A stretch of 64,000 nt of DNA from assembly GCF_947172395.1 (NCBI RefSeq), contig NC_069108.1, forward strand, positions 2,953,501-3,017,500, in the 5' to 3' direction. Shown piece after piece: positions 34,999-47,100 of the stretch. Each line of letters opens with the position of its first letter. Position 1 is the stretch's first letter. The position numbers and the translations under genes were made by a program. Source of the DNA: Bicyclus anynana (taxonomy: Eukaryota; Arthropoda; Insecta; Lepidoptera; Nymphalidae). A model generated the notes under the pieces. The model was not told where the DNA came from and ran no database searches. It saw nothing but the letters and a program-made list of their open reading frames with translations.

Positions 34999-36765
34999 TC
35001 AGCCGATGGACGTCCACTGCAGGACATAGGCCTTTTGTAGGGACTTCCAAACATCACGATACTGAGCCGCCTGCATCCAGCGAATCCCTGCGACTCGCTT
35101 GATGTCGTCAGTCCACCTGGTGGGGGGTCGGCCAACACTGCGCTTACTAGTGCGGGGTCGCCATTCCAGCACTTTGGGACCCCAACGTCCATCGGCTCTT
35201 CGAACTATGTGCCCCGCCCATTGCCACTTCAGCTTCGCAACTCGTTGAGCTATGTCGGTGACTTTGGTTCTTCTGCGGATCTCCTCATTTCTGATTCGAT
35301 CACGCAGAGATACTCCTAACATAGCTCGTTCCATCGCCCGCTGTGTGACTCTAAGCCTTCTTATGAGGCCCATAGTTAGCGACCAAGTCTCGGAACCATA
35401 GGTCATCACTGGCAACACGCACTGTTCGAAGACTTTTGTCTTCAGGCACTGAGGAATTTCGGACGAAAAGATGTCGCGAAGCTTCCCGAATGCAGCCCAG
35501 CCGAGTTGGATTCGACGGTTCACCTCTTTCTCGAAATTGGACCTACCTAACTGGATCATATGTCCTAGGTATATGTATTCGTCTACAATTTCGAGTGCAG
35601 CGTTCTCAACTATAACTGGGTGGAGCGATACATGAGCATTACACATTATTTTTGTTTTGCCCATGTTCATTTTCAGGCCCACCTGTTGAGAAACGCTGCT
35701 GAGGTCATTGAGCATGGTACTAAGGTCATCCAGAGTCTGTGCCATGATGACTACATCATCCGCGAACCGCAGTTGAGTGATGTACTCGCCATTGATGTTG
35801 ATGCCAAGTCCGCTCCAGTCCAGAAGCTTAAAGACGTCTTCCAGTGCGGCGGTAAATAGCTTCGGAGAGATCACATCTCCCTGACGCACTCCTCGCTGCA
35901 ACTGGATTGGCCTCGTAGTCTGATCCTGAATACGGACTGACATAGTGGCGTTTTCGTACAAGCACTTCAACGCTTGGATATACCTGTAATCAATTCGGCA
36001 TCTCTGCAATGACCTTAGCACAGCCCAGGTTTCCACCGAATCGAAGGCTTTCTCATAGTCCACAAACGCTAAGCAAAGTGGCTGGTTATACTCGTGAGTC
36101 TTCTGTATAACCTGCCGCAGCGTATGGATGTGGTCTATGGTACTAAAGCCTTTTCGGAAACCGGCTTGTTCGGGAGGCTGGAAGTCGTCAAACCTATTAG
36201 CGAGACGATTCGTAATGACTCTCGAGAACAATTTGTAAACATGGCTTAGCAGCGAGATGGGTCTGTAATTCTTCAGCAAGGTGTTGTCACCTTTTTTGAA
36301 GAACAGAACCACCACGCTCCTATGCCACGCCTCAGGCGTCGTGCCCTCGTGAATGACGGAATTGAACAATCGCTGAAGGACTTTAAGTATCGGTTTTCCA
36401 CCCGCTTTCAGGAGTTCTGCTGTGATTCCGTCCTCACCTGGCGCCTTATTGTTCTTCAGATGTTTGAGAGCCACACTAATCTCGTATAGGCTGACGTCCG
36501 GGATATCTTCGGTATAGTGTCGGGTCAACTTGGCTCTGGGGTCTTTAGCCAAATTGGCAACAGGCTGCTGAGTAGTCGTGTATAGCTGTCCATAGAACTT
36601 CTCGACCTCACTTAATAACTCGGGCTTGGAAGAAATTAGATTACCGTGTTCGGTCTTCAAACGCGTCAGCTGCCTCTGTCCAATAGACAGATCTCTGGCG
36701 AAAACTTTCGAGCCTCGATTATTTTCAATCGCATTTTTAATACGCTCGGTATTGAAATTTCGCAA
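34999..36765 (-). CDS. RTE reverse transcriptase half
   Basis: 588 codons, uninterrupted. RT fingers and palm are clear: YRPISLLSHVYKLFSRVI, PPEQAGFRKGFSTIDHI, FVDYEKAFDSVETWAV, GVRQGDVISPKLF, then the catalytic box QLRFADDVVIMA (Y/F-A-D-D), VGLKMNMGKTKIM, and the C-terminal KLKWQWAGHIVRRADG and SVGRPPTRWTDDIKRVAG. It normally copies element RNA at a nicked target. The listed start is not a true start: the upstream endonuclease half is inverted away, so the frame begins at the junction. Confidence 0.9.
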   Translation of the reverse strand: MRNFNTERIKNAIENNRGSKVFARDLSIGQRQLTRLKTEHGNLISSKPELLSEVEKFYGQLYTTTQQPVANLAKDPRAKLTRHYTEDIPDVSLYEISVALKHLKNNKAPGEDGITAELLKAGGKPILKVLQRLFNSVIHEGTTPEAWHRSVVVLFFKKGDNTLLKNYRPISLLSHVYKLFSRVITNRLANRFDDFQPPEQAGFRKGFSTIDHIHTLRQVIQKTHEYNQPLCLAFVDYEKAFDSVETWAVLRSLQRCRIDYRYIQALKCLYENATMSVRIQDQTTRPIQLQRGVRQGDVISPKLFTAALEDVFKLLDWSGLGININGEYITQLRFADDVVIMAQTLDDLSTMLNDLSSVSQQVGLKMNMGKTKIMCNAHVSLHPVIVENAALEIVDEYIYLGHMIQLGRSNFEKEVNRRIQLGWAAFGKLRDIFSSEIPQCLKTKVFEQCVLPVMTYGSETWSLTMGLIRRLRVTQRAMERAMLGVSLRDRIRNEEIRRRTKVTDIAQRVAKLKWQWAGHIVRRADGRWGPKVLEWRPRTSKRSVGRPPTRWTDDIKRVAGIRWMQAAQYRDVWKSLQKAYVLQWTSIG

Positions 36766-37039
36766 GTCGCTGGTTTGCGACTTAGGGAAGGTGGGGTGTA
36801 AGGGGGAGGCTAGTACCAGTCAGTCTCCCCAACTGCCAACCTCACCTGCTCGTGGTGCACCCTGCAGATGGACCGACGAGGCTCTGGCGACCGACGAATG
36901 GCGGTATATCCATTCCCACAGGCTAGATTACGAAATGCCTCAGGCCGGTGTCGGGCAGCAGCGACACCGGCGCGAGTAATCTAGCACTGCGCTGACCAAC
37001 CCGCATGCCCAGCGTGGTCAGTACTGGGCAAAACTTTGT

Positions 37040-38235
37040 ATGGACGGCAAAAACAAAACACAGCCCCTAGTCCCCGGCAGCCCCGCTATTCCTGGCTCTG
37101 GCAGCGGTTATGGTAACGGCGGGGCAAGGGGTGTTAAGAATCTCCGGCAGAGATTCCGCTGCCAACCCCGACGACTAGACCTGGCAACATACAACGCACG
37201 CACTTTGAGGTCCGACGAAAAGGTCATCGAGCTGGAAGAAGTTATGAGCAAGTTGCACTGGGATATCATAGGATTGTCTGAAGTCCGAAGAGAGGGGGAG
37301 GGCTCGATAATCCTTGAATCCGGCAACATGCTCTACTACCGGGAGGGCGACCAACAGTCCCAGGGTGGTGTCGGATTTATCGTTCACAAGTCCCTCGTGA
37401 ACAATGTTGTAAAAGTCGAGAGTGTGTCGAGCAGGGTAGCGTTCCTGGTCCTCCGAATTACCAAACGGTATTCGTTGAAGGTTATACAGGTTTACGCACC
37501 GACCTCGACACATCCCGACGAGGAGGTAGAGGTATTGTATGAGGATATTTCTAAAGCCATACATGCCTCAAACTCTTATTACAATGTTGTGATGGGGGAT
37601 TTTAACGCAAAGCTGGGCGAACGTAGCGGTTCAGAGTTGAAAGTGGGACGATTTGGATATGGGCAACGGAACGATAGGGGCCAAATGTTGGCGGACTTCA
37701 TGGAGAAGGAGGGCCTCTTTATGATGAACTCCTTCTTCAAGAAGCCACCACACAGGAAATGGACCTGGATGAGCCCCGATGGTTCCACGAAAAACGAGAT
37801 CGACTTCATCTTGTCTACCAGACGGCAAATATTCAACGATGTTTCTGTGATCCATAGGGTGAAAACCGGTAGCGATCACCGAATGGTTAGAGGCACGTTG
37901 AATATCAACATTCAGCTGGAACGGTATCGACTGGTGAAGTCTACGCTCCGACCTACTCGTGCCCATATTCAAAACCCCGAGTCCTTTCAACTAGAACTGC
38001 AGAACCGCTTTGATTGCCTAGCAAATTGCGAAACTGTGGACGATCTGAACAACAGGTTCGTGGAAACTGTCCATTCCGTTGGGTCTAAGTTCTATAAGAC
38101 CCACCGTGCGAAAAGAACCAAAAAGTTCTCGGACCAAACACTTAAACTCATGGAAGAGAGGCAAGAAATGAGATTACAGTCTTCAGCAGATGCGTCAAAA
38201 TACCGACAAATCAGTAGACAGATCTCAAGAAGGTT
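37040..38235 (+). CDS. RTE apurinic-type endonuclease half
   Basis: Opens at ATG 37040 after a leader of about 270 bases. The exonuclease-endonuclease-phosphatase fold is recognisable: LATYNARTL (Asn), GLSEVRREG (catalytic Glu), VIQVYAPTS, VVMGDFNAKLG (Asp/Asn), WMSPDGSTKNEIDFIL and TGSDHRMVRG (Ser-Asp-His). It nicks target DNA for target-primed reverse transcription. RTE family order is endonuclease then RT in one ORF; here the ORF is cut at codon about 399 and runs 25 codons into the host MITE before a stop at 38311. Confidence 0.9.
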
Positions 38236-38657
38236 GCCTAGTAAAATTGCGACCGCATTATTGATTTTTTTTTTAATTTATTTAATCTACTTCCCTCAAT
38301 GTTTAATTTAAAAAAATATACACTAGTTAAAATAATATACCCAACAGAATTGAAATGAAAACGTAAAGGTTGCCTGCTTTCCTTGCAACTGCGGGGTTGC
38401 CAGATATAAACAATTTAGTACTGTTATTTATATAACCTCATCATATGTCAAATGAAAGCTCATTTTATGCTTAATTAAACTGCATTTTATTTAATTTGCA
38501 TTTGAGGTAGTTCATGGTTTCCCAGATTTTATATGAAAAATGTATTTGACCGCAATTTAACTAGGCAACCTATTAGCAAAGTGTTAATGTATACTATCTA
38601 TCATTTATTTATCACTAATAAATAATGGATGAGTATATATTTCTAATGCCGGATCTT

Positions 38658-40263
38658 AGACTATGATCCAAATTGTATGGTAATTGAAAGCTTTTTCTCC
38701 CGCAAGGTAGCAATGTGTTTTAGTTTTCTGGTCAGGCTATAATTTAAATAGTTATAATAATAATTGACTTAAAAGACTTATTTTTAACTCCCTACCCCAC
38801 ATAGATAGGGGATGTATTCTAATAAATGTATTAACATTGTTGTATTTAAATGTTGTCGCATTATTTAGATTTGTGTTAATCACACCTAAAGCAATGCATT
38901 TTTGACTTCATGTAAATATATAGATAGTGATTTTTTGTTTTTATTTTAATTTGGCGTAAACAGTCATTACAAAAATACTGATTAAGAAAGAAAATACAAT
39001 CATAATACATTTTAGCTTTTTATATTGCCACAAACTTGACTGATCCTAAAGCCATAACTAAAAGATTTTATACTTTATAGATATGTTACGTACCTACAAA
39101 ATCCGAATTTAGCTACTACACTGTGCGCACACATACACAATTTTGTGTGTTAATTACATTATATATTAATGTTATATAGTTTTTTAATTCTGAACACACA
39201 ACTTGACATTGTAGATAATATTTAGGTATTATTTGTTTAAATTACTTTCGTTGTTTACTATGCGACCACAGAGTCACCAGAGTGAGTCTTTACAACTGTA
39301 CTGAAGCCGGTGAATCCATAATGTGTATTTCATAATTTAACACTGACAACAATTACAAAAAATATATATATTTTTTTCTTATTTAGTAACATAAGACGCC
39401 ATTTTTCTTGAATAATATTACAAATTACTGATACGTTTCGTGTCGTTGTTGACTCGAGAATATATTACTTTTTGAATTTTGTATTTGGTGCGACTACGAC
39501 ATTATTGATTAATCTGTGTTTTGCGACTAAAAGAAATTAAGACAATTACGGGCTAGTGGCATATCTAATTGTATAAAATCTTTACCAATACTTACTAATT
39601 TCGCGGCGGCCGCCATTTTGCAAAACATAATACTAAAAGCACGACAACAACGACACTTGACCGTGCTAGTTAAGTTTGTGGCAACGGAAAATAAATCCAT
39701 AGATTTCTATTCGTTTTAAATATTGTCTCCGTACGCTTTATGTATGTTAGTATTGAATTCTTAAGTATTATTTTTATTTTACCGGCTTAGTATTAATTAT
39801 TGATGCTATAAGTGTTTTAATTTTACATCTTCATGTATAACAATTTATTTTAATGTCTGTGACATTGTAACTTTTTGTTTGGTTAATTCTTTCCCGTAGG
39901 GAAAGGCAAAGGTATTAGACCGTACAGCCATGTCTTCAAGACATTGTAACTCAAACGGATGGACTGTTTCTGTATTTTTTTTTGTTTGAAAGCTAACTCG
40001 ATCGACTATTAGCTTTTTAAGTTGTTAATTTTTAATATAGATGTTGCTTTAACAATATCTATATTCATGTTTGAAGTTCTGTTGTAATAGCTTGCAAACT
40101 TTGTGACTTTTCGGAACATCTTGCGTTAAGCTGTGCAGTACAAGATTTCAGACATCAGCGGTAACGTAGGAGGGCGGCGGGGTATCACTCTTACTCGCAG
40201 TCGCCTCACGCGTCTCAAGTTTATGTATGACTTTTCCGATTTCCGAGACTTCTTATATGATCT
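38658..40263. other. AT-rich DNA with one old repeat
   Basis: 39393-39525 is the inverted copy of the repeat at 31315. A short GGGAAAGGCAAAGGTATTAG motif near 39900 recurs (either strand) near 23470 and 49340. No gene is supported. Confidence 0.45.
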
Positions 40264-40895
40264 AAGATCTGGTATTCAAAATATATACCCTCATCTGTTA
40301 TTCATTAGTGATGAGAAATGAATTATAGATAATATTCACAGTGACGCATTGCAAATAGGTTGCCTAGTTAAATTGCGGCCAAACAAATTTTTCATACAAA
40401 ATCTAGAAAACCATGAACCAGATCAAAGGCAATTTAAATCAGTACAGTTAAATTAAGCATAAAATAAGCTTACAAATAATATATTAGACGACAAAATTAC
40501 TGAAGAGGGTATATAAATAACATTACTTAAATCCCACAGTTGTAAACCTTTACTATTTCAATTATTTTAGGTATATTCTGTTAACTAGATTTTTTTAAAT
40601 TAACCAATGTGATAAGATTTAAAAAAATATAAAAAACATTACTTAGTTGTTTGCAACTGGCAACCCCACAGTTGCAGTGTGAAAGCAGGCACTTTTTCAA
40701 TTCTTTTGATTATAGTCTATTAAGTAGATTTCTTTTAAATTAACCAATGAGGTAAGGAGATTAAATAGATTTAAAAAATAATAATAATTTAATACTATCC
40801 GGCTGCCATTTAACTAGGCAACCTATGCGCAATGTGTCAATGTGAATAATTTCTCTCATTTCAGATGAGGGTATATGTTTCTTATGCCGACTCTC
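40264..40895. mobile_element. TIR element, uninterrupted copy B
   Basis: Arms of about 100 bases at 40264-40365 and 40803-40895 face each other (ATATACCCTCATCTG, AGGTTGCCTAGTTAAAT in one, their complements in the other). The interior is non-coding. It gives the empty-site template for copy A. Confidence 0.82.
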
Positions 40896-41151
40896 ATACT
40901 ATATCGCAGCTTATTTACGATACGTCTTATAGATTGTATCAATGTTTTTAAATATAATTAAAGTTAATTAATATTAAAGTTAATCTAGAATTGATTTATT
41001 TTTAAAATATTATGTATTATATGTGCAATAAAAAACTATTATTTAATTTTACAGATTATAAAAGTTTGAAAAAAAAGTTTGTTGTTTATTTTTTTACTGA
41101 AATATTTTTAAATTTAAAAGGGTTTTTATTCGACCTATGTATGTTCTGTAG

Positions 41152-41418
41152 GGACGTGATAGTCCAGTAGATATGACCTCTGCCTTCGATTCGGAGGGCG
41201 TAGGTTCGAATCCGGTCCGGGACATGTACCTCCAACTTTTCAGTTGTGTGCATTTTAAGAAATTAAATATCACGTCTCAAACGGTGTAGTAGAACATCGT
41301 GAGGAAACCTATACGTCTGCCAATCCGCATTGGGCTAGCGTGGTGGACTAAGGCCTAACTCCTCTCATTCTGAGGCGACCCGTGCTCAACAGTGAGCCGA
41401 AAATGGGTTGTTGATGAA
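41152..41418 (+). mobile_element. Family-C SINE
   Basis: Head GGGACGTGATAGTCCAGTAG, B-box GGTTCGAATCCGG, body through CAATCCGCATTGGGCTAGCG to GAGCCGAAAATGGGTTG. Confidence 0.85.
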
Positions 41419-41536
41419 TTTCTGTATGTATGTACGTCTGTTTGAGGTTTTCTTAAAGGCTGATCTGGTTTTTACTATATAAGTGAATGAATATGACCCA
41501 CTATAGCTTTTTAACTACTACTAAATTAGTTCGTAA

Positions 41537-41711
41537 CACTCCCAATGGTCCGCGCGTGTCGGGAGGGGAGTAGCGATGCCCCGCGCGCTCGACTTCATAC
41601 CCACGCAGTCCTTCCCTCTGCCTCGCGCGCTCGACTACACACCCGCGCAGTCCTTCCCCCCGTCGCCCGCATATCATGGGAGTGTCAACAAAGAACTTGC
41701 CAAGCTATAGC
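41537..41711 (+). repeat. GC-rich repeat shared with 62480-62650
   Basis: Internal duplication of CGCGCGCTCGAC with ACCC(A/G)CGCAGTCCTTCC, ending ATGGGAGTGT and TTGCCAAGCTATAG. The same end occurs at 62612-62648. A 61-codon frame here is a by-product of the GC content. Confidence 0.55.
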
Positions 41712-41764
41712 CACTACTACTTCCTTGTAGTAGGAAGGATATGGAGCATATGTTGACGCTCATT

Positions 41765-41938
41765 GACCGTGCGCGGTGAATTTACAAGACAGAGGTCCTG
41801 GGTTCGATTCCCGGCTGAGTTGATTGAGGTTTTCTTCAGTCTTCAGGTCTGGGTTAGGCCTGGTGGGGAGGCTGCAGCCGTGGCTAGTTACCACCTTACA
41901 GCCAAGCAATTTAGCGTTCCGGTACGATGTCGTGTACA
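41765..41938 (+). mobile_element. Family-A SINE, truncated at both ends
   Basis: Starts within the tRNA-like head (GCGCGGTGAATTTACAAGAC), B-box GGGTTCGATTCCCGG, stops at GATGTCGTGTACAAA. Confidence 0.8.
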
Positions 41939-42138
41939 AATATAGCTTTCTAGTAGTAAAAGAATTTTCAAAATCGGGAAGATTCCCCCTGCAATACTAC
42001 AAACTTTACCTCTTTTTTTTAAATATTTCAGAAATTCAAGCAAATTAGACAAAAATACTAATAACAAAATAAGTACTTTATTAAACATAACATATATTAC
42101 AAAATTACGTCACGGTACTATATAAAATATACTATAAA

Positions 42139-43283
42139 CAGGGTGTCACGTAATTAATGGATCAAACCCAAATGGTAGATACACCACCTAACTAAAAGTC
42201 ATTTGAATAGTTTTCCAAAAATTCCTAGGGTGACCAAGATATATTTTTTTTTAAATTATTCTATTTTAAATCACTGCTATAATTAATATATTAATTAAAA
42301 GATCTGTTTTTTGTTAAATATTACGGAATAAATTACAAACGTATTGTGTCCGCTGTAATATTTTCGTAACTCTATGGTAAATTTATCCTGATTGACAATT
42401 AAACGGTTTCACTTCCGATAGATTATACAGGGTGATTCGGTCTTTAGTGCGGATATTTTTTTTCGTGGTTCTGTATCATTAATAGAATATAAATCTACAA
42501 ACAGTTCGATACATTTTATGTAATTTTTTTTTTTAATTTATGTCTCTAAAATAACAAAATAATGTACATATTATTACTAAACAAGATATATTCAGCTTAA
42601 AAGTGATCTGGTGACATCCTTTAGGTATCAAACGAAAATAAAATAAACGCACAATAGGGTGACCCTAAAATTTTGTTCAAAAGTAAATAACTTTAGCTAA
42701 CGATAATTTTGTTATTTTTGAGTTAAAAAAAAAAAGAAAAAATACGTGATCATTAAATTTTGTTTATGTACAAAATATAAAAATATCCGCACTAAAAAAA
42801 TTTTCTTCCTGTATTGTACCGAAGAATAACACGTTAATAATAACGTTAATTTTCTTATTCATTAAAAGTTTTGTTCTGTAAATAGCAAAATTTTATTTAT
42901 GGTTTATTATAATAAAAATTGATGGCAATAAAAATTGTAATAAATATATGTTAAATTTAGGTTGAAATTTTTATTGTAAATTTTCACATCAAATATAATT
43001 ATGTTATAAGGATAAATTATTGAAATTAATATTTTAATTGTAAAAATCTTGCATACTGTAATCAGTTGTATAGGTGACTCAATAATTTTAAGACCAAAAC
43101 ATGTACCACATTCTAGCAAATAAATGATTTGATTTGATTTGATTTAAATTGTAATCAATATTTTCAGTTCACAATATGACGGTAGATTATAATATCACGA
43201 GTGACATTATAAACTTACGTATTTTATAATTTAACGGTAACATATCTACCATTTGCGTTTTATATTAATAACGGGACACCCTG
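42139..43283. mobile_element. 1.1-kb TIR element, CAGGGTGTC ends
   Basis: Left CAGGGTGTCACGTAATTAAT and right complement CAGGGTGTCCCGTTATTAAT begin imperfect 50-base inverted repeats that share CAAATGGTAGATA. A second element (42428-42811) is nested inside. No transposase frame remains. Confidence 0.75.
42428..42811. mobile_element. 384-bp nested TIR element
   Basis: CAGGGTGATTCGGTCTTTAG opens and CTAAAAAAATTTTCTTCCTG closes; both adjoin AGTGCGGATATTT in inverted orientation. A broken relative in reverse orientation is at 20040-22330. Confidence 0.72.
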
Positions 43284-43549
43284 TATAGTACGTACTATAG
43301 TTAAATAACATATATTAGGTATATATATTACATTTTAAACATAACATGTAAGTATTAAAAATTAAATAAAAATAAAATTATTACATCATGGTACCTATTC
43401 ATGTATCGAGACCAAGACAATAATGCTCGATGCATACGTAACCAATGGCGTGCATAAGTTCATTTAGTAGGGTAAGCATTACTCCAAAGACGACCTCTCT
43501 GTTGCAATTGTTGTGATTCTCAAGCAATTCTTGGCTCGTGGTATTGTCT

Positions 43550-43641
43550 CAGGTCTGGTAGGCTTCGGTCGTGGCTAGTTACCACCGACAAAGACGTACC
43601 GCCAAGCGATTTAGCGTTCCGGTATGATGCCGCGTAGAAAC
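43550..43641 (+). mobile_element. Family-A SINE scrap
   Basis: Middle part only: AGGTCTGGTAGGCTTCGGTC to GATGCCGCGTAGAAACC. Confidence 0.75.
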
Positions 43642-43670
43642 CATCAGAGTTATGGGTACAACTAGCGGAC

Positions 43671-43883
43671 GCCCGTGACTTCGTCCGCGTGGAATTCAGT
43701 TTTTCACAAATCCCGCGGGAACCATGGATTTTTTCGGCATGAAAAGTAGTATGTGTTAATCCAGAGTAAAATCTATTTCCATTCCAAATTTCAGCCAAAT
43801 CACTTCAGTAGCCGCAGCGTAAAAGAGGAACAAACATACTTACACACTTACACACAAACTTTCGCCTTTATATTAGTGTGATG
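43671..43883 (-). repeat. CCGCTAGT-ending repeat, minus copy
   Basis: Reverse complement of the lepidopteran repeat, from CTAGCGGACGCCCGTGACTT to CTTTCGCCTTTATATTAGTG. It ends 36 bases from the stop codon of the minus-strand gene. Confidence 0.78.
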
Positions 43884-43918
43884 AACTTGCTTCTATCCCC
43901 GATTCCTACCCGTTTCAT

Positions 43919-44117
43919 TTATTCTTGTTTAACTTTAAATCTGCCGCCATCTTGTTTGTAGTGCTGTCCACGCTTCATCATCAGCTCCTGAGGGATGGGC
44001 AGCTGACCCCGGGAGTCGACACCGGGGCCCAGTTTCAGTTTAAACTTGTGGTCAGGCAGTCGTTGTGGCGTTTCCGACGGCATAAATTGAATAGTGCCAT
44101 TGTAGAAATGTAAATCC
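43919..44117 (-). CDS. Minus unknown gene, exon 3
   Basis: 66 codons after a split Arg codon, ending HYKQDGG, RFKVKQE and TAA. The DxHFxNG start aligns with the start of exon 3 of the plus gene. Confidence 0.78.
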
Positions 44118-47100
44118 CTGAAATTATATTAAAAGTCATCTTTATTGAAAAGTTTTTATTTGTTTTTCAATATGGCTATGCAATAGATTTAGCCAGTCAT
44201 CAAGTAATATTTTTTATGAGACATTTGCTCGTAAAGTATCGCTTCCTTTATCTTTATCATCCGTCTAAAAACGAACGGTACTTTTTTAAATATTAGCAAA
44301 GAGTTTCATGATAGAAGAGTGCTCAACATTTTATGAATAAAATTAACTTTTTGAGATAAAATATAATTAATAAACATTTAATTCTTTCATTTTAATAATT
44401 TTGACATTAAATGGCAACCATTTATAATTAACAGAAACACAAAAATATTAATTTACTTTAAGGCTATTTTTGGTGCATTTGCCTAAAAACACTGGTATTC
44501 GCACTTCGTTATCTGTGCAAAAATGACAAGCGTATCAAAATGTCATCATATAGAAAACAGGCAAAGATGCAAATTAGTTTTCAGAAAGTGTGTTCAAAGT
44601 GTGTTTCCTCGCAAATGTGTTATAAAACGTCGTATGACATACGTGCGCTTTGATAATTACAGCCTCGGCTTCCTTACTATAGCTCGCGCCTTTGGCTCGA
44701 GCTGCAATATCGCCTCGGCTGTAATTTTTAACTTACCGCATTTATATCATAATGTACTTTGCCCAACTAGGGCGAAAGTAATGTGGTCAAATATAGTCCG
44801 TCGTCCTTTGTTGCCAGTCAGTCAGTCATAGTCAAGTCGTGTTTTTGACGGCCTCCGTGGCACAGTGGAACACGCGGTGGACTTACAAGACGGAGGTCTT
44901 GTGTTCGTTCCCCGGCTGGGTCGATTGAGGTTTTCTTAATTGCTCCAGCAGGCTGATTATGTATCTCGACGTATCACTTCTAACTGTGTAACGCTGAGCT
45001 AAAATGAACACTAGAGTGTTTTTGCAATTCCGACAAAAGACTGCCACAAAGCCTAGTGATATCATTCTAGGCGCAAAATTTTATCGACATTATGCGACTA
45101 AATAAAATACACCCTTTCTCGGTACTACTTACTACGGGTGCGGCATACTTTTGCACATATTCGCATTATACTTGATTTCGCTGTTTGTCTGTGGTGAAGT
45201 GAAGTGACTTTATTTCTTTGTTGGTAAACAAAGCCGTATTAAAATATTAATAAAAAATTTGGTTTCGTTGGATCAAAGTACTTGCTACTGCTAGTTTTTT
45301 GTTTTCAATAGAAGTAATTAATTAATCATTTTATCTTATACATTTTTATTAGTGTTAATAGTTAATTTATCAGGTCTGATTGGTGAGAGGCTGTTGCAGG
45401 CAATATTATATAGTAAATAAAATAATTTTTGTATTAAAATCGTGCTAGCAACACTGCAGGCGCATTGTAATCGCTCTCTTGCCTTCGAACAACCGGCCTA
45501 TGTACACACTATCTATTTACATCGGAGTCAATTTTATAATTCTGCCTATGGTAGTACAGTCCTACTGCGCTCAGAGGCTTCGGAAATCCAGATCGATCTG
45601 ATTCTATCACGACCTTACAGAAACGCAATCTCTGAGCGGCCGGAGATTAGTATAGTTTACCGGTTGCTAGGGAAGTGGAAGGGCGCGGCGACACGCCGCT
45701 CGATGTGCCGCTTGTAGCTGTGCCAGCGACACTGCAGCAACTCGTTGGTCGCCAGCGAGTAGTGTCGCGTGCGGATGTGCTCCGTCATACTCATCTCGAA
45801 CGACGGCAAGACGCGGAAGTTGCGACCTATCTCCGCAGCTATTTCTGAGGGCAAATAAAGTTGTTCTTCATCATTAACAGCCCATATATATGTCGCAGGA
45901 ATATGATAAGACCACGGATTTCGTCAATTCCCACTGGGATTTGATCAAATCACGGAGAATGTTAAAATAACAACACGATTTTATCTTTTCCCTAAACAAA
46001 TCTAGTGAATTGAACAAATCCCTGAATAGGTTCACCTACTTCAACGACGTACTGACATCGTATAAGTAGGTAAAAGTAGAAGTAGGTGCGAGAGGATTAC
46101 CAGCAAAATCTCTTTATAACTTGCTTAAAGACCTTGGCCTCTCTAGAACTGCAGCTAATTCTATATTAGAACGGGTATCCAAAACTGCTCTAATAGGATT
46201 TTACCAAATTTGGCTAGGCAGGGAAAACAACACGAGCGGAAAAGGGGAGTGTTAATCGATTGTCAAGGAATTCCTTTAACTCTACGTCCATTGGTCACAA
46301 GCCCTGGACTTTGCTCGGAGTTTTTCTCTCTACCACGCGATGGACCCGGCACCTGCTCGGTGAATACATGAATTGCTAAGATACTCGTCTGATATTCGTC
46401 TCTCTCTGTTTGTATAATGTCGTTTCGTTGGTATAGACTGATGACACAAGTCAACAAAAAAAAAAAATTTTTTTGGGTTTGTTATTAAATTAATATTTTC
46501 TGATTTTTTACAACTAAAAGTAACCAGAAACTTCGTTCATTGCAAATAAAGTTTGCTTTTGTACAATTTACGATGAAAAATAAATATTTTAATATTTTGG
46601 CAGACAGTTTGAGGTGCAAGGGTTTTAACACGCTAGAGACGGAGTTGGTGGGGGGTTACAGGTGTGAAGCGGGGACCGGCAGGTAGTCTCGGTAGTATGC
46701 GCGTTAGAGATGGGTAACTCATTATTTTTACATGAGGTTGAGGGAGGACGAGGTGAGGTGCTCGCGAGGACCTCGTGAGGACCCCTCATTTGAGGCGAGG
46801 AGTCGTACGCAATGCATCGCGACGCGCCGAACTCGCCGATGGCCGATATTCAGTGGAATGTCGGAGGCGAGGCGAGGGGCGGACAGGGGCGTCAATTCCT
46901 ATAACTTGCTTGATTTTTTCGTCTCTCTCCTACACATCTTTTCTTTCAGTTATTATTTTTTGACTGCAAAAATAAACGAAATACGAATCAATGACACTAG
47001 ATTACAAATCTAATACTCATGTTTTTAGGGTTCATAATTCAATATCATACGTCAAATTAAATTATGAATGCTTACAGAAATAATATTAAATAATTAAAAA

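Larger units (their letters stand above)
34980..38235. mobile_element. Full-length RTE retrotransposon with inverted 5' half
   Basis: On the minus strand 34980-36766 is the 3' half (RT, C-terminal end, ATG-repeat tail). On the plus strand about 36770-38235 is the 5' half (5' leader plus endonuclease). The endonuclease half stops at RQISRQISRRL and the RT half begins at DLRNFNTER. These are neighbours in an uninverted element, so little is missing. TCAAGAAGGTT flanks both ends (34969-34979 and 38225-38235). Both halves lack stops, so the insertion is young, but the inversion makes it inactive as a unit. Confidence 0.92.
34881..38657. mobile_element. TIR element (copy A) split by an RTE insertion
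   Basis: 34881-34979 and 38236-38657 are the two parts of an element of about 520 bp whose ends AAGATCCAGCATAAG / (reverse) AAGATCCGGCATTAG are inverted, with an arm of about 100 bases. A relative without the insertion is at 40264-40895. The RTE landed in the left arm at the AGGTTGCCTAG box. Confidence 0.82.

Noticed and set aside
36626..36979. 117-codon plus frame across the RTE junction
   Set aside because: It runs antisense to the RT start and then through the 5' leader; it is a by-product of the inversion.
43925..44113. 62-codon plus frame with a hydrophobic start
   Set aside because: Antisense shadow of exon 3 of the minus unknown gene.
45442..45717. 91-codon plus frame opposite the minus exon at 45661-45844
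   Set aside because: Shadow of the real exon, which has matching splice phases and a paralogue.
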